Assembly: GCF_001708445.1 (NCBI RefSeq)
Contig: NZ_CP015637.1
Coordinates: 310,001-374,000, forward strand
Origin: Pseudomonas fluorescens
GTDB lineage: Bacteria > Pseudomonadota > Gammaproteobacteria > Pseudomonadales > Pseudomonadaceae
Direction of reading: 5' to 3'
Length of the DNA stretch: 64,000 nucleotides
The position numbers and the translations under genes were made by a program. Below are positions 49,703-60,516 of this stretch, piece after piece; position 1 is the first letter of the stretch; the number at the start of each line of letters is the position of its first letter. The notes below the pieces were generated by a model. It worked only from the letters and a program-made list of their open reading frames with translations. It searched no databases and had not been told where the DNA came from.

Positions 49703-50035
49703 ATGAGCGATACCCTGAACCGTGTGGCCCAGGTGCTGGAAGACCGCAAAGGCGCGGACGCCGACAGCTCGTATGTGGCGAGCCTGTATCACAAGGGCCT
49801 GAACAAGATCCTGGAAAAACTCGGCGAAGAATCCGTCGAGACGATCATCGCTGCCAAGGATGCCGAGATCAGCGGCGACTGCAGCGATGTGATCTACGAA
49901 ACCGCCGACCTGTGGTTCCACAGCCTGGTCATGCTCGCCCAACTGGGGCAGCACCCACAGGCCGTGCTGGATGAACTGGACCGTCGCTTCGGCCTGTCCG
50001 GGCATGCCGAAAAGGCCTCGCGCCCGTCCGCCTGA
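49703..50035 (+). CDS. hisE: Phosphoribosyl-ATP pyrophosphatase
   Basis: 110 aa, started at ATG 49703 ([17 protein letters not shown]). Second step of histidine synthesis. MazG-like helical fold with [13 protein letters not shown] and [18 protein letters not shown]. Starts 2 bp after hisI. Confidence 0.96.
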   Translation: MSDTLNRVAQVLEDRKGADADSSYVASLYHKGLNKILEKLGEESVETIIAAKDAEISGDCSDVIYETADLWFHSLVMLAQLGQHPQAVLDELDRRFGLSGHAEKASRPSA

Positions 50036-50060
50036 ATAACTTTTAACGAGGAATTGCAGC

Positions 50061-50339
50061 ATGGGCATTTTTGACTGGAAACACTGGATCGTCATTCTGG
50101 TGGTGGTGGTACTGGTGTTCGGCACCAAGAAACTGAAAAACCTCGGCACTGACGTCGGCGAGTCGATCAAGGGCTTTCGCAAGGCCATGAACGACGACGA
50201 AAAACCGGCCGAGCCCGTCGTCAACCCGGTGCCGCCAGCCCAGCCTGTCCACCCGCAGGCCGCCCAGCCGATTACCGAGCGTCGTACCTTCGACGTGCAG
50301 GCTGAAAAAGTCGAAGAGCCGACCCGCAAAGACTCGTGA
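50061..50339 (+). CDS. tatA: Twin-arginine translocase subunit TatA
   Basis: 92 aa. One N-terminal helix ([20 protein letters not shown]) with the FG hinge, then an amphipathic helix ([18 protein letters not shown]) and an acidic/Pro-rich tail. Forms the translocation pore. 25 bp after hisE, as in other pseudomonads. Confidence 0.96.
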   Translation: MGIFDWKHWIVILVVVVLVFGTKKLKNLGTDVGESIKGFRKAMNDDEKPAEPVVNPVPPAQPVHPQAAQPITERRTFDVQAEKVEEPTRKDS

Positions 50340-50349
50340 GCACTGACTA

Positions 50350-50772
50350 ATGTTTGGTATCAGCTTCTCTGAACTGCTCCTCGTCGGCCTCGTGGCTTTG
50401 CTGGTGCTGGGGCCGGAACGCCTGCCCGGTGCCGCACGCACGGCCGGCCTGTGGATCGGGCGCCTGAAACGCAGTTTCAACGCCATCAAACAGGAAGTTG
50501 AACGGGAAATCGGCGCCGATGAAATCCGCCGCCAACTGCACAACGAACATATCCTGTCGTTGGAGCAAGAGGCGCGCAAAATTCTGTCGCCGGTGCAGGA
50601 GCCGGCCAAACCGGTGGAGCCTGTGGCCGAGCACAGCATCGCACCCACACCCGCGGCGACCGAAGCCACACCGGTCGCGCCAGGCCCGACCGCTACCCCG
50701 ACAGAGCCAGCGCCGGCGCCCGTGGCGTCGCCCGCTCCCCATGACCCTACATTGCCGCCGCGAGCCCCATGA
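50350..50772 (+). CDS. tatB: Twin-arginine translocase subunit TatB
   Basis: 140 aa. [31 protein letters not shown] is the TatB signature with Glu in the helix. An amphipathic region and a long Pro/Ala-rich tail follow. Receptor for Tat signal peptides with TatC. Stop overlaps tatC by 4 bp. Confidence 0.96.
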   Translation: MFGISFSELLLVGLVALLVLGPERLPGAARTAGLWIGRLKRSFNAIKQEVEREIGADEIRRQLHNEHILSLEQEARKILSPVQEPAKPVEPVAEHSIAPTPAATEATPVAPGPTATPTEPAPAPVASPAPHDPTLPPRAP

Positions 50773-51560
50773 GCGCTGATAAACCGGAAAACGACCAGCA
50801 TATGCCGCTGGTCTCGCACCTCACCGAGCTGCGTACCCGCCTGCTGCGTTGCGTAGCGGCAATCTTCGTGATCTTCGCCGGGCTGTTCGCCTTCACCCAG
50901 CAGATCTACACCTTCGTCTCCACGCCCTTGCGCCAGTACCTGCCGGCCGGCGCGACGATGATCGCCACCGATGTGTCGTCGCCGTTCCTGACGCCGTTGA
51001 AGCTGACGATGATGGTCTCGCTGTTCCTGGCGATCCCGGTGATCCTGCATCAGATCTGGGGCTTTATCGCACCAGGGCTGTACAAGCATGAGAAGCGCAT
51101 CGCCGTGCCGTTGCTGGTGTCGAGCATCCTGCTGTTCTATACCGGCATGGCATTCGCCTACTTCCTGGTGTTCCCGCTGATCTTCAAGTTCTTCGCCGCT
51201 GCCACCCCCGCTGGCGTGGAGATGATGACCGACATCACCAGCTACCTCGACTTCGTGATGACGTTGTTCTTCGCCTTCGGCGTGGCCTTCGAGATCCCCG
51301 TGGCCGTGGTGCTGCTGGTATGGATCGGCGTAGTCGACGTGAAGTACCTGAAGAAGGTCCGCCCGTACGTGATCATCGGCTGCTTCGTGGTCGGCATGAT
51401 CCTGACGCCGCCGGACATCTTCTCCCAGACCCTGCTGGCGGTGCCGATGTGGATGCTGTTCGAGATTGGCATCCTGTTCAGCGGCCTGATCAGCAAGCGG
51501 GGCGAGCACCCGGATGACCAACCCGCCGACGATGACCAGCCGCCAGCGACCCAGCCGTGA
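50769..51560 (+). CDS. tatC: Twin-arginine translocase subunit TatC
   Basis: 263 aa with six membrane helices. Conserved N-terminal [12 protein letters not shown], the [27 protein letters not shown] region and the [19 protein letters not shown] segment. Binds the twin-arginine motif. The C-terminus is short and acidic. Confidence 0.97.
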   Translation: MSADKPENDQHMPLVSHLTELRTRLLRCVAAIFVIFAGLFAFTQQIYTFVSTPLRQYLPAGATMIATDVSSPFLTPLKLTMMVSLFLAIPVILHQIWGFIAPGLYKHEKRIAVPLLVSSILLFYTGMAFAYFLVFPLIFKFFAAATPAGVEMMTDITSYLDFVMTLFFAFGVAFEIPVAVVLLVWIGVVDVKYLKKVRPYVIIGCFVVGMILTPPDIFSQTLLAVPMWMLFEIGILFSGLISKRGEHPDDQPADDDQPPATQP

Positions 51561-52264
51561 ACCTGCTGCTGCTGGAGGAGGCCGACTTTATCGCGGCCGA
51601 CCGGGTGGTGCTGCGTGATCGGCGCCTGGTGCATATGCAGGACGTCCACCGTGTGGCGGTGGGCGACAACCTGCGCGTGGGGCGCATCGGCGGCCTGATG
51701 GGCAATGCGCAACTGCTGCGCCTGGACGCCCGTGAGGCCGAGCTGCAAGTCAGCTTCGAGCTGCCGCCCCCGGCCAAACTGCCCCTGACCCTGTTGCTCG
51801 CCCTGCCGCGCCCGAAGATGCTGCGTCGGGTGCTGCAAACCGTGGCGGCCATGGGTGTGCCGAAAGTGGTACTGCTCAATAGCTACCGGGTTGAGAAGAG
51901 CTTCTGGCAAACCCCGTTCCTGGAGCCTGCGGCGCTTCGCGAGCAACTGATCCTCGGTCTCGAGCAGGCTCGGGACACGGTGCTGCCGGAAATCATCATC
52001 GAAAAACGTTTCAAGCCATTCGTCGAAGACCGCCTGCCAGCCATGACGCAAGGCACCCTCGGCCTGATCGGCCACCCCGGCGACTATCCGCCTTGCCCGC
52101 GTGCCCTGGACGAGCCGGTCACCCTGGCCATCGGCCCGGAGGGCGGCTGGATTCCCTACGAGGTGGATCTGCTGGCCAAGGCCGGCCTGCAGCCGGTGCA
52201 GTTGGGCGCTCGCATCCTGCGCGTGGAAACCGCCGTCACTGCCCTGCTCGCCCGCCTCTTCTAA
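51557..52264 (+). CDS. rsmE: 16S rRNA (uracil-1498-N3)-methyltransferase
   Basis: 235 aa, GTG start at 51557, overlapping the tatC stop (GTGA). SPOUT fold with a PUA-like N-terminus. C-terminal knot motifs [16 protein letters not shown] and [17 protein letters not shown]. The usual gene after tatC in pseudomonads. Confidence 0.93.
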   Translation: MNLLLLEEADFIAADRVVLRDRRLVHMQDVHRVAVGDNLRVGRIGGLMGNAQLLRLDAREAELQVSFELPPPAKLPLTLLLALPRPKMLRRVLQTVAAMGVPKVVLLNSYRVEKSFWQTPFLEPAALREQLILGLEQARDTVLPEIIIEKRFKPFVEDRLPAMTQGTLGLIGHPGDYPPCPRALDEPVTLAIGPEGGWIPYEVDLLAKAGLQPVQLGARILRVETAVTALLARLF

Positions 52265-52366
52265 CCACACGACCCTCCCACAGTCGCACCACGGCGCTAC
52301 AGAATCCCGTTTGCAGGCCGATACCCCCTGAATAAATCTAAGCTTTGCTCCAGGGGAGTTCGCAGC

Positions 52367-54283
52367 ATGTATCGTTGGTTAGCCGAAAAGCTGGGAAATG
52401 TCAGCGTCAAAACCAAACTGGGCGTCGGCTTTGGTCTGGTACTGCTGCTGACGCTGGTGATCACCTTCACTGGCTGGACCGGCCTGGGTGATGTGATCAG
52501 TCGTGGCGACAAACTGGGGTATATCTCCAGCCTCAATGCCTTGACCAAAGACCTGCGTCTGGCCCGCCTGGACTACGAAATGCGCCGTGGCGAGCAAGGC
52601 ACCAGCGCTGTCAGCGAGTTGCTGAACCAGCTCGACAGCGGCCTGAAGACCGCCCGCACCCTGATCGAACAACCGGCCGACGTCGCCCTGATCGACGAGC
52701 AACTGGCGGCCGTGGAGCAGTACAAGCGGGCCTTCAACGACATGGCACAAGCCGGTGCCAATCGCGAAAACGCGCGCAGCAAGTTGGGCGATACCGCCGA
52801 CAATGCCGTGCTCAAGATAGGCGAAGTCGAAAAATCCCTGCTGCAAGGCGACAGCGTCACCCAGTTCAACAACGTGGTCAGCCTGAGCAAGCTGATCCAG
52901 CAAGCGCGCTTCCAAGTGCGCGGCTACACCTACAGCGCCAAGGTCGAAGCCGAGCAACCGGCCCTTGATGCCATCGACAACGCCCTGAAAAAAATCACCG
53001 AGCTGGAAGGCCAACTGCCGGCCAACTACCAGGCCAACCTGCAACAGGCCAGCGTTTCGCTGCAAGCCTATCGCGCGGCCGTCAGCCAGTACCGTGACTC
53101 CCAGGTGGCCAGCGCGGCAGCACTCAAGGCCATGGGTGCCCAGGGCGATATCCTGCTCAGCCATAGCGAAAAACTCACGGCCTCCCAGACCGTGGTGCGT
53201 GACACCGACGCTGCACAAGCCAAGTACCTGTTGCTGCTGGCCACCGTGCTGGCGTTGATCTTCGGCCTGGTCGCCGCCTGGGCCATTACCCGCCAGATCA
53301 TCATCCCGCTGAGCCAGACCCTCAAGTTGGCCGAGCGCGTCGCCTCGGGCGACCTGAGCCAAAACCTGACGTCGGAGCGCCAGGACGAACTCGGCCAACT
53401 GCAACGCGCCATGCAAAGCATGACCGTCGGCTTGCGCGAATTGATCGGCGGCATCAGCGAAGGCGTCACCCAGATTGCCAGCGCTGCCGAGCAGCTCTCG
53501 GCCGTCACCGAGCAAACCAGCGCCGGGGTCAACAGCCAGAAAGTCGAGACGGACCAGGTGGCCACGGCCATGAACGAAATGGCGGCCACTGTGCAGGAAG
53601 TCGCCCGCAACGCGGAAGAAGCCTCCGAAGCCGCCGTAGCCGCCGACCAGCAGGCCCGCGAAGGCGACAAGGTAGTCGGTGAAGCCATCGCCCAGATCGA
53701 GCGCCTGGCTACGGAGGTCGGTAATTCCACGGTGGCCATGGGCGATCTGAAGCGCGAAAGCGACAAGATCGGCAGCGTGCTCGACGTGATCAAGTCGGTG
53801 GCCCAGCAAACCAACCTGCTGGCCCTGAACGCCGCCATTGAAGCCGCGCGCGCCGGCGAGGCCGGGCGTGGTTTTGCGGTGGTGGCCGATGAGGTACGCA
53901 GCCTGGCCCAACGCACCCAGAAGTCCACCGAAGAGATCGAAGAACTGATCGTCGGCCTGCAAAGCGGCACCCAGCAAGTGGCGACCATCATGGACAACAG
54001 CCGTGGGCTCACCGACAGCAGTGTCGAGCTGACCCGCCGGGCCGGCAGCGCCCTGGCGAGCATCACTCGCACCGTGTCGACCATCCAGACGATGAACTCA
54101 CAGATCGCCACGGCGGCCGAGCAACAAAGCGCGGTGGCCGAGGAGATCAACCGCAGCGTACTGAACGTGCGCGATGTGTCCGAGCAGACCTCCGCCGCCA
54201 GTGAAGAAACGGCCGCGTCCAGTGCCGAACTCGCGCGCCTGGGTAACTACCTGCAAACCCTGGTCGGACGCTTCCGCATCTGA
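52367..54283 (+). CDS. Chemoreceptor (MCP) with helical-bimodular ligand domain, McpK-like
   Basis: 638 aa. TM1 at about 19-40, a roughly 250-residue periplasmic all-helical (HBM-type) domain, TM2 ([21 protein letters not shown]), HAMP, and a signalling domain with the conserved tip [18 protein letters not shown]. No C-terminal CheR-binding pentapeptide. The syntenic P. aeruginosa receptor PA5072 (McpK) senses alpha-ketoglutarate. The [13 protein letters not shown] segment sits where HBM receptors bind dicarboxylates. The ligand here is inferred from synteny only. Ribosome site GGGGAG. Confidence 0.93.
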   Translation: MYRWLAEKLGNVSVKTKLGVGFGLVLLLTLVITFTGWTGLGDVISRGDKLGYISSLNALTKDLRLARLDYEMRRGEQGTSAVSELLNQLDSGLKTARTLIEQPADVALIDEQLAAVEQYKRAFNDMAQAGANRENARSKLGDTADNAVLKIGEVEKSLLQGDSVTQFNNVVSLSKLIQQARFQVRGYTYSAKVEAEQPALDAIDNALKKITELEGQLPANYQANLQQASVSLQAYRAAVSQYRDSQVASAAALKAMGAQGDILLSHSEKLTASQTVVRDTDAAQAKYLLLLATVLALIFGLVAAWAITRQIIIPLSQTLKLAERVASGDLSQNLTSERQDELGQLQRAMQSMTVGLRELIGGISEGVTQIASAAEQLSAVTEQTSAGVNSQKVETDQVATAMNEMAATVQEVARNAEEASEAAVAADQQAREGDKVVGEAIAQIERLATEVGNSTVAMGDLKRESDKIGSVLDVIKSVAQQTNLLALNAAIEAARAGEAGRGFAVVADEVRSLAQRTQKSTEEIEELIVGLQSGTQQVATIMDNSRGLTDSSVELTRRAGSALASITRTVSTIQTMNSQIATAAEQQSAVAEEINRSVLNVRDVSEQTSAASEETAASSAELARLGNYLQTLVGRFRI

Positions 54284-54421
54284 GCGGTCGTGCGCGGCGC
54301 CCCCTCCAGGTCGCCGCCACACGACTACTTGTGAAATTTCCTACGCAGTTATCAGCCCGCCATCACCTCGAATCGTTTTAGCGTTTCTAACGAAGCGTTT
54401 ATTCCGATTCGGAGGTTCACC

Positions 54422-56329
54422 ATGTTTCCTCGGCTGATCCGCTTGCTGGCCAATGCCAGCGTCCGCCTCAAGCTCGCCCTGGGGTTCGGCCAAGTGCTGA
54501 TCCTCAGCCTCATCATCGCCGCAACCGGCTGGCAAGCCTTGAATGCCGCGCTTTTCCGCTCAGCCAACCTGACGGTCCTGGGCCAACTCACTGCGGCCGC
54601 CGAAGCGGTGCGCGCCGACCGTATCGTGTATCGAACCCTCACGGACACTGCCAGCCTCGACGCCATGAACACGCGGATCGAGCAAATCGGCCAACACCTG
54701 AGTTATCTGGCAAACCATCTGCTCGCCCCGGCCGACTTGCAGCGCATTCAGGAAGCGGAGCGCCTGGTGATCGGCTTCAAGACCGGCCTGGCAGAGCTAC
54801 CGCCCCTGATCGAACGGCGAGAAGCCACCCACACCTCCCTGCATCAGTCCAGCCTCCAGGCCAGCGATACCCTCACCCAAGTGGCCAGCGACCTGCCCGA
54901 CCAGAATGACCAGCAGGCCCTCGACACCATCGAGAACCTGCGCCAGGCCATGGCACGGGCCGAGGATCGCGCCCAGGCGCCTGCCTGGGCCGCCGATTCA
55001 CTGGATGCGTACGCCGAAGGGGTGGGCCGGACCCTCGACACCCTGGACGTCACGCATGCGGCCGTGACCAGCCTGCCCGTGGACTCGGCCTTGCTCAAGA
55101 CAGACGTGGCCGCCTATCGCGCGCAGTTGATCAAACTCAAGGAGGCCCAAGTGGCCACGGAGACGGTCCAGGACCGGCTTGAACACCTGCTCAACCAATT
55201 GCTCGAACAAAGCGAACAGGTGATAGAGGCCCAGACCTTCAAACGCGACAAAGAGGCGGACAATACACGCCGCCTGCTGATCAGCGTGACCCTCGGCGCC
55301 TTGTTACTAGGCTCGCTGGCCGCCTGGGGGATCGCTCGACAAATTGCCGTCCCCCTGCGTCAGGTACTGATCACCGCCAATTGCATCGCCGAGGGCGACC
55401 TGCGCCACACCGCCGAGGTGGAGCGCCGGGATGAACTGGGCCAGTTGCAGCACAGCATCGGGCAGATGACCCGTAACCTGCGCCACCTGATCAGCGGCAT
55501 TGGTGACAGCGCCCGACAGATTGCCAGCGCGGCCGGGCAACTGTCCGCCGTGACCGAGCAGTCCCGGACCGGCGTGAACCACCAGAAAGTTGAAACCGAC
55601 CAGGTCGCCACCGCCATGAACGAAATGCTCGCCACGGCCCAGGAGGTCGCACGGCATGCCGAACAAGCCTCGCTCGCGGCCATCGAGGCAGACCACCAGG
55701 CCCACGCAGGCGACAAAGTGGTTGCGCAGGTGATCGAACAAATCGGCCAACTGGCCGATGAAATGGCGCTCTCCAGTCGAGCGATGCTGACGCTGCAGCA
55801 GGAAAGCAGCAAGATCGGCAGTGTGCTGGATGTGATCAAGTCGGTGTCCCAACAGACCAACCTGCTGGCGTTGAACGCGGCGATCGAAGCGGCACGTGCG
55901 GGCAATGCCGGTGAAGGGTTCGCCGTGGTGGCCGATGAAGTACGCAGCCTGGCCCAGCGCACCCAGGCGTCGGCAGAGGAAATCGAAGGGCTGATCCTTG
56001 GCCTGAACAACGGCACCCGGCAGGTGGCAGACATCATGGACAGCAGCCGCAACTTGACCGATTTCAGCGTTGGCCTGAGCCGCGATGCGGGCGACGCGCT
56101 GGCGGCCATCGCGCGCACGGTATCGGTGATCCAGGAAATGAACCCACAGATAGCCGCCGCCGCCGAGGAGCAAAGCGCGGTGGCCGAGGAGATCAATCGC
56201 AGCGTATTGAAGGTACGGGACGTGACCGAACAAGCCGCCGCCGCCAGTGAGGAAACGGCGGCGGCGAGCGTTCAGTTGACGCGGCTGAGCCTGGATTTGC
56301 AGGCGTTGGTCGGCAAGTTCAAGCTCTGA
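54422..56329 (+). CDS. Second chemoreceptor (MCP), tandem paralogue
   Basis: 635 aa. Same layout as its neighbour. The cytoplasmic part from HAMP onward is very similar ([38 protein letters not shown]), but the periplasmic domain (about 40-285) is strongly diverged ([20 protein letters not shown]). A different ligand is likely; I cannot name it. An imperfect hairpin at 56344-56371 follows the stop, between it and the convergent ABC transporter genes. Confidence 0.92.
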   Translation: MFPRLIRLLANASVRLKLALGFGQVLILSLIIAATGWQALNAALFRSANLTVLGQLTAAAEAVRADRIVYRTLTDTASLDAMNTRIEQIGQHLSYLANHLLAPADLQRIQEAERLVIGFKTGLAELPPLIERREATHTSLHQSSLQASDTLTQVASDLPDQNDQQALDTIENLRQAMARAEDRAQAPAWAADSLDAYAEGVGRTLDTLDVTHAAVTSLPVDSALLKTDVAAYRAQLIKLKEAQVATETVQDRLEHLLNQLLEQSEQVIEAQTFKRDKEADNTRRLLISVTLGALLLGSLAAWGIARQIAVPLRQVLITANCIAEGDLRHTAEVERRDELGQLQHSIGQMTRNLRHLISGIGDSARQIASAAGQLSAVTEQSRTGVNHQKVETDQVATAMNEMLATAQEVARHAEQASLAAIEADHQAHAGDKVVAQVIEQIGQLADEMALSSRAMLTLQQESSKIGSVLDVIKSVSQQTNLLALNAAIEAARAGNAGEGFAVVADEVRSLAQRTQASAEEIEGLILGLNNGTRQVADIMDSSRNLTDFSVGLSRDAGDALAAIARTVSVIQEMNPQIAAAAEEQSAVAEEINRSVLKVRDVTEQAAAASEETAAASVQLTRLSLDLQALVGKFKL

Positions 56330-56401
56330 GGTTCACGGCACGCGTGGTGAGTGAGCGTGCTCGCCCACCACACAGAGCCCTTTCCCCAAGAACCATCAGC
56401 G

Positions 56402-57136
56402 CTACAACACCTGGCGCAGGAACGCCTGGGCACGCGGGTCTTTCGGCGCGTCGAAGAACTGCGCCGGTGATGCATCTTCGAGCAACTTGCCGTGGTCGAA
56501 GAACAACACACGGTCTGCCACTTCACGGGCAAAGCCCATTTCATGGGTGACGCAAACCATGGTCATGCCTTCCAGGGCCAGGGTCTTCATCACGTCCAGC
56601 ACTTCGCCGACCATTTCCGGGTCGAGGGCCGAGGTGGGCTCATCGAACAGCATCACCTTGGGTTCCATCGCCAGGGCACGGGCGATCGCCACCCGCTGCT
56701 GCTGGCCGCCGGACAGGCGCGACGGAAATTCATTGGCCTTTTGCGCGATGCCGACCTTTTCCAGGAGTGCCAGGGCCTTGGCTTCGCGTTCCTTCTTGCC
56801 GCGCTTACGCACGACTTTTTGCGCCAGGCAGAGGTTTTCCAGCACCGTCATGTGCGGGAACAGGTTGAAGTGCTGGAACACCATGCCGACTTCACGCCGA
56901 TAGGCATTCACGTCGGTTTTCGGGTCGGCCAGTTGCAGGCCATCGATGCTGACCGAGCCCGAATCGAACTCTTCCAGACCATTGAGGCACCGCAGGAACG
57001 TGGACTTGCCCGAGCCTGACGGGCCAATCACCACCAGCACTTCGCCCTTGGCCACCTGAGTGGTCACATGGTCCACCGCGCGCACCACATGGCCACGGGT
57101 GTCGAAGACTTTTACCAGATCGCGGACTTCAATCAC
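56402..57136 (-). CDS. Polar amino-acid-type ABC transporter ATPase
   Basis: 244 aa, started at GTG 57134-57136 behind GGAGG (10-nt spacing). TTG 57157 would give seven more residues but lacks a ribosome site. Walker [11 protein letters not shown]-loop [18 protein letters not shown], signature [19 protein letters not shown], Walker [15 protein letters not shown] and switch CVTHEMGFA. GlnQ/HisP class. Overlaps the permease stop by 8 bp. Confidence 0.95.
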   Translation of the reverse strand: MIEVRDLVKVFDTRGHVVRAVDHVTTQVAKGEVLVVIGPSGSGKSTFLRCLNGLEEFDSGSVSIDGLQLADPKTDVNAYRREVGMVFQHFNLFPHMTVLENLCLAQKVVRKRGKKEREAKALALLEKVGIAQKANEFPSRLSGGQQQRVAIARALAMEPKVMLFDEPTSALDPEMVGEVLDVMKTLALEGMTMVCVTHEMGFAREVADRVLFFDHGKLLEDASPAQFFDAPKDPRAQAFLRQVL

Positions 57137-58088
57137 TTTGTGCGAGCCTCCGCTCAAGCCGGCTGGCCATTTTCGACAGCGGCAGGTTGATCAGCAGGTA
57201 CAGGCCTGCGACGCAGAACAAGATTTCAAACGGCGAGAACGAGGTGGTGATCACTTCGCGCCCGCTCTTGAGCAGCTCGGTAATCGCGATCACCGAGACC
57301 AGCGAGGTGTCTTTCACCAGGCTGATAAATTGCCCGGCCAGCGGCGGCAGCACGCGCTTGAAGGCCTGCGGCAGCACCACATGGCGCATCGACTGGCTGG
57401 CGCTCAGGCCCAGGGAGCGAGCCGCCTCGTTCTGGCCACGGGTAATGGACTGCACCCCGGCGCGGACGATTTCCGCCACATAGGCACCCGTGAACAGCGA
57501 CAGCGCGGCGATCCCGGCGAATTCCCGGGACAGGTTGAGCACCGTGCCGATAAAGAAATAGAAAATGAAGATCTGCACCAATAGCGGCGTACCGCGCACC
57601 AGTTCGACGTAGATCGTCGACAGATCGCGCAGGGTCGGATTATTGGACAGCCGGCATAAACCGGTGGCAAGGCCAATCGCAAGGCCGAGAATCCCGGACA
57701 CCACCGACAGCCACAACGTGGTCCACAAGCCCCACATCAAAGGGCCCAACGCCCAATGGCGGTTAACCCCGATGACATCGCCTTCGGCCACATCATCGCC
57801 GCGCGCCACTTGCAGGCTGTTGCCGGCCACACTCACGCGTTGTTCGACGCCGGCATCGTTGCGCAGGGTGACTTCGGCCACATCGCCTTTGCGCACCAGT
57901 TCAACGACGGTGGAAATGTCTGCGGCGCGCTGGGACTCTTCGGCCTGGTAGGCGAAGTATTGCGGTACACGGTTCCAGCGCCATTCGTAGGACATCAGCG
58001 AGGTGGCGTAGTACAAGGCGCCCGCCAGGCCGACCAGCACGACCACGGTCAGCAGATGCCAGGGCCATTGGGCTTTTTTCTGTTTCAT
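57129..58088 (-). CDS. Polar amino-acid-type ABC transporter permease with a large periplasmic insert
   Basis: 319 aa. Typical HisM/GlnP core from about residue 115, with the EAA loop ([20 protein letters not shown]). The first membrane helix ([20 protein letters not shown]) is separated from the second by about 85 residues of soluble sequence ([19 protein letters not shown] ... [10 protein letters not shown]). Permeases of this class are usually 215-250 aa without it. Only one permease gene is present, so it probably forms a homodimer. Confidence 0.93.
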   Translation of the reverse strand: MKQKKAQWPWHLLTVVVLVGLAGALYYATSLMSYEWRWNRVPQYFAYQAEESQRAADISTVVELVRKGDVAEVTLRNDAGVEQRVSVAGNSLQVARGDDVAEGDVIGVNRHWALGPLMWGLWTTLWLSVVSGILGLAIGLATGLCRLSNNPTLRDLSTIYVELVRGTPLLVQIFIFYFFIGTVLNLSREFAGIAALSLFTGAYVAEIVRAGVQSITRGQNEAARSLGLSASQSMRHVVLPQAFKRVLPPLAGQFISLVKDTSLVSVIAITELLKSGREVITTSFSPFEILFCVAGLYLLINLPLSKMASRLERRLAQSD

Positions 58089-58126
58089 TACTCAACATCC
58101 AAAAGAATCGGGGTACGCGCACCTGA

Positions 58127-58460
58127 TGTGGCAAGCGGGCTTGCTCTGTGGCGAGCGGGCTTACTGTGCTGAGCGGGCTTGCTGTGGCGAGCGGGCTTGA
58201 TGTGGCGAGCGGGCTTGTTGTGGCGAGCGGGCTTGCCCCGCGTTGGGCTGCGAAGCAGCCCCACTAAGATCACCGCGCTGTTTCAGATGGACCGTGGCCT
58301 GAGGTTTTTGGGGCTGCTTCGCAGCCCAACGCGGGGCAAGCCCGCTCGCCACAGCAAGCCCGCTCACCACATCAAGCCGTCTCACCACATCAAGCCGCCT
58401 CACCACAGCAAGCCGTCTCACCACAGCAAGCCCGCTCACCACATCAAGCCGTCGCACCAA
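58127..58460. repeat. Palindromic array of 18-bp REP-derived units
   Basis: Six head-to-tail 18-bp units of type TGTGGCGAGCGGGCTTGC on the left (58127, 58147, 58165, 58183, 58201, 58219). A REPIN core follows (GGGCTGCGAAGCAGCCC and its inverse around 58244-58335). Then seven units in inverted orientation run on the right (58336, 58354, 58372, 58390, 58408, 58426, partial 58444). The two arms are complementary across about 330 bp. It lies between the binding-protein stop and the permease start. No spacers, so not a CRISPR array. No gene is seen here. Confidence 0.95.
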
Positions 58461-58472
58461 AGCACTACAGCG

Positions 58473-59270
58473 TTATTCCATGTCCTTGAGCCATTCGGAG
58501 CTCTTGAACCACTTGTCATGGATGCGATCGTAGGTGCCGTCGTTCTTGATCTGGTGCAGGAAGTTGTTGATGAAGTTGATGCTGTCGTAGTCGCCCTTCT
58601 TCAGACCGAACGCCAGCGGTTCGAAGGTGAAGGGTTCTTCCAGGAACACCAGCTTGCCGTTGCCGACTTTTTTCTCGGCAACGACGTTGTACGGGGCGTC
58701 ATACACGAAGGCATCGGCCTTGCCATTGACGACGTCCAGCACACCTTCCTGCTCGTTGTCATAGCCGTGGTACTTGGCCTTGGAGATCAGCTTCTTGGCA
58801 ACCATCTCGCCGGTGGTGCCGAGCTTGGAGGTCAGGCGGTATTTCTCGTCATTCAAGTCTTTGTAGGACTTGATGGTGCCTTCCAGCTCCTTGCGAATCA
58901 GCAGGGTCTGGCCCACCACGATGAAGGGTTCGCTGAAGTTCAGGCGCAGGTTGCGTTCCTGGGTCAGGGTCATGCCGCTGCCGATCATGTCGAACTTGCC
59001 GGTCAGGAACGCCGGGATGATGCCGTCGTAGCCAGTGGACACCAGCTCCAGCTTGACGCCCATGGACTTGGCCATGGCCTTGAGAATGTCGACTTCGAAA
59101 CCAATGATTTCACCGCGCTTGTCGGTCATTTCGAACGGCATGTAGGTCGGGTCCATGCCGACTTTCAACGTGCCGCGCTTGACCGCATCATCGATCGCGC
59201 CGGCCTGGGCCGCATTGGCCGCGACCAGCGCGGTGACGCCGAGCAGCAGCATCGAAAGATACTTTTTCAT
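58473..59270 (-). CDS. ABC transporter periplasmic amino-acid-type binding protein 1
   Basis: 265 aa, started at ATG 59268-59270, 7 nt after AGGGGA; ATG 59273 is an alternative. Signal peptide MKKYLSMLLLGVTALVAANAAQA. Cluster 3 binding-protein signatures: GAIDDAVKRGTLKVGMDPTY, GFEVDILKAMAKSMGVKLEL, DMIGSGMTLTQERNLRLNFSEP, VNGKADAFVYDAPYN. Ligand unknown. Encoded upstream of its permease, separated by the REP array. Confidence 0.94.
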   Translation of the reverse strand: MKKYLSMLLLGVTALVAANAAQAGAIDDAVKRGTLKVGMDPTYMPFEMTDKRGEIIGFEVDILKAMAKSMGVKLELVSTGYDGIIPAFLTGKFDMIGSGMTLTQERNLRLNFSEPFIVVGQTLLIRKELEGTIKSYKDLNDEKYRLTSKLGTTGEMVAKKLISKAKYHGYDNEQEGVLDVVNGKADAFVYDAPYNVVAEKKVGNGKLVFLEEPFTFEPLAFGLKKGDYDSINFINNFLHQIKNDGTYDRIHDKWFKSSEWLKDME

Positions 59271-59488
59271 CATCAAGTCCCCTGAACCATTCTTATGAGG
59301 TCGGCGCGCAAAAGGGCTGCACCATTTCGGGGTGCGATCCTAACCCACTCGATGCCTGTCACAAAGGTTTCACCGGGATTTGTTGTCGGGGTATGTCAGA
59401 AACGCCCTACAACGGTGCAGCAAAGCGCAGAGGCAGACACTTCGCCACCTGGCAATAGCCATTGATTGATGTGTAAGCAGTTATGACT

Positions 59489-60289
59489 TCAGTAGACTTC
59501 CGCCATCCAGGCGGTGTCCTTGAACCACTTGTCATACAGACGATCGTAGGTCCCGTCCTGGGCCACCTGGTTCAGGAAATGGTTGATCCAATTGAGGCTG
59601 TCGTAATCGCCTTTTTTCAGGCCGAACGCCAGTGGCTCATAGGTGAAAGGCTGCTCCAGGGCCAACAGCGAGCTGTTTTCGGGCTTGGCGATGGCGATCA
59701 GGTTGTAAGGCGCATCGTGGATAAAAGCGTCGGCCTTGCCCTCTACCACCTGACGCACGCCTTCTTCCGGCGTCGGGAACGTGCGTAACCGCGCCGCTCC
59801 AAGGAATCGCCTGGCGGCCAACTCACCGGTCGTCCCCTCGATGGCGACGACTCGATAACCGGCATCATCCAGGTCTTCGATACTGCTGACCTTGCCGGCA
59901 AGGTCGGGATGCAGCAACACGGTCTGGCCGACAATGATGAAAGAGTCGCTGAAGTTCAATTTCAGGTTGCGCTGCTGGGTCACCGTCATGCCGCTGCCGA
60001 TCAGGTCGTATTGCTTTTGCATCAGCCCCGGCAGCAGTTCGGTATAGGGCACCGGCACCATCTCCAGCTCGACGTCCAGGGCCTTGCTCATGGCTTGGAG
60101 CAAGTCGATTTCGAAGCCGACGATCTGCCCACGCTTATCGGTCATTTCGAAGGGCACGTAGGTGGGCGTCGTGCCGACCCTCAATACCCCTCGTTGAACC
60201 GCGTCGTCGATGGCGCCAGCGTTGGCCGGAGCACCGTATAAGAACCCGACGACACCCAGCAACACAGCACACAAACACCTTTTGATCAT
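59489..60289 (-). CDS. ABC transporter periplasmic amino-acid-type binding protein 2
   Basis: 266 aa, started at ATG 60287-60289 (MIKRCLCAVLLGVVGFLYG). Signal peptide ends at ANA. Full-length paralogue of binding protein 1 (GAIDDAVQRGVLRVGTTPTYVPFEMTDKRGQIVGFEID, split here only for identification; EGKADAFIHDAPYN). Ligand-pocket neighbourhoods differ (PVPYTELLPGLMQKQYD against STGYDGIIPAFLTGKFD), so a different substrate is possible. Shares the single downstream permease/ATPase. Confidence 0.92.
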   Translation of the reverse strand: MIKRCLCAVLLGVVGFLYGAPANAGAIDDAVQRGVLRVGTTPTYVPFEMTDKRGQIVGFEIDLLQAMSKALDVELEMVPVPYTELLPGLMQKQYDLIGSGMTVTQQRNLKLNFSDSFIIVGQTVLLHPDLAGKVSSIEDLDDAGYRVVAIEGTTGELAARRFLGAARLRTFPTPEEGVRQVVEGKADAFIHDAPYNLIAIAKPENSSLLALEQPFTYEPLAFGLKKGDYDSLNWINHFLNQVAQDGTYDRLYDKWFKDTAWMAEVY

Positions 60290-60484
60290 GAGATACCCCC
60301 GTTCCATTGAGCACACGACAACCCGCTACAGCGCCAGTGCGCGTAAACCTGGGTGGTCGAGTCAGATTGGGGGGCGATGCTAACCCACCCGTCGCCGCGG
60401 CAATACGCCTTGGACAGGGGTCTTTTGTTTCGAAATAACAAGGGGTTGGAGCAACAGAGGGCGCTGTAGGAAGACGCCGTGAAC

Positions 60485-60509
60485 GCCCTCAGGGTAACCC
60501 CCTGAGGGC
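60485..60509 (-). terminator. Stem-loop after opgH
   Basis: A perfect 10-bp stem GCCCTCAGGG / CCCTGAGGGC with a 5-nt loop, 8 bp past the opgH stop. No T-run, so a weak terminator or mRNA 3'-end stabiliser. Confidence 0.5.
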
Positions 60510-60516
60510 TTCAGCA

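Noticed and set aside
58127..58460. CRISPR-like tandem repeats
   Set aside because: Units abut without unique spacers, the orientation inverts in the middle, and no cas gene is near. The sequence matches REP arms.
58179..59285. 368-codon frame and shorter neighbours with RAGL/KPARH repeats
   Set aside because: Products of translating the REP array and the antisense strand of the binding-protein gene; no ribosome site or family match.
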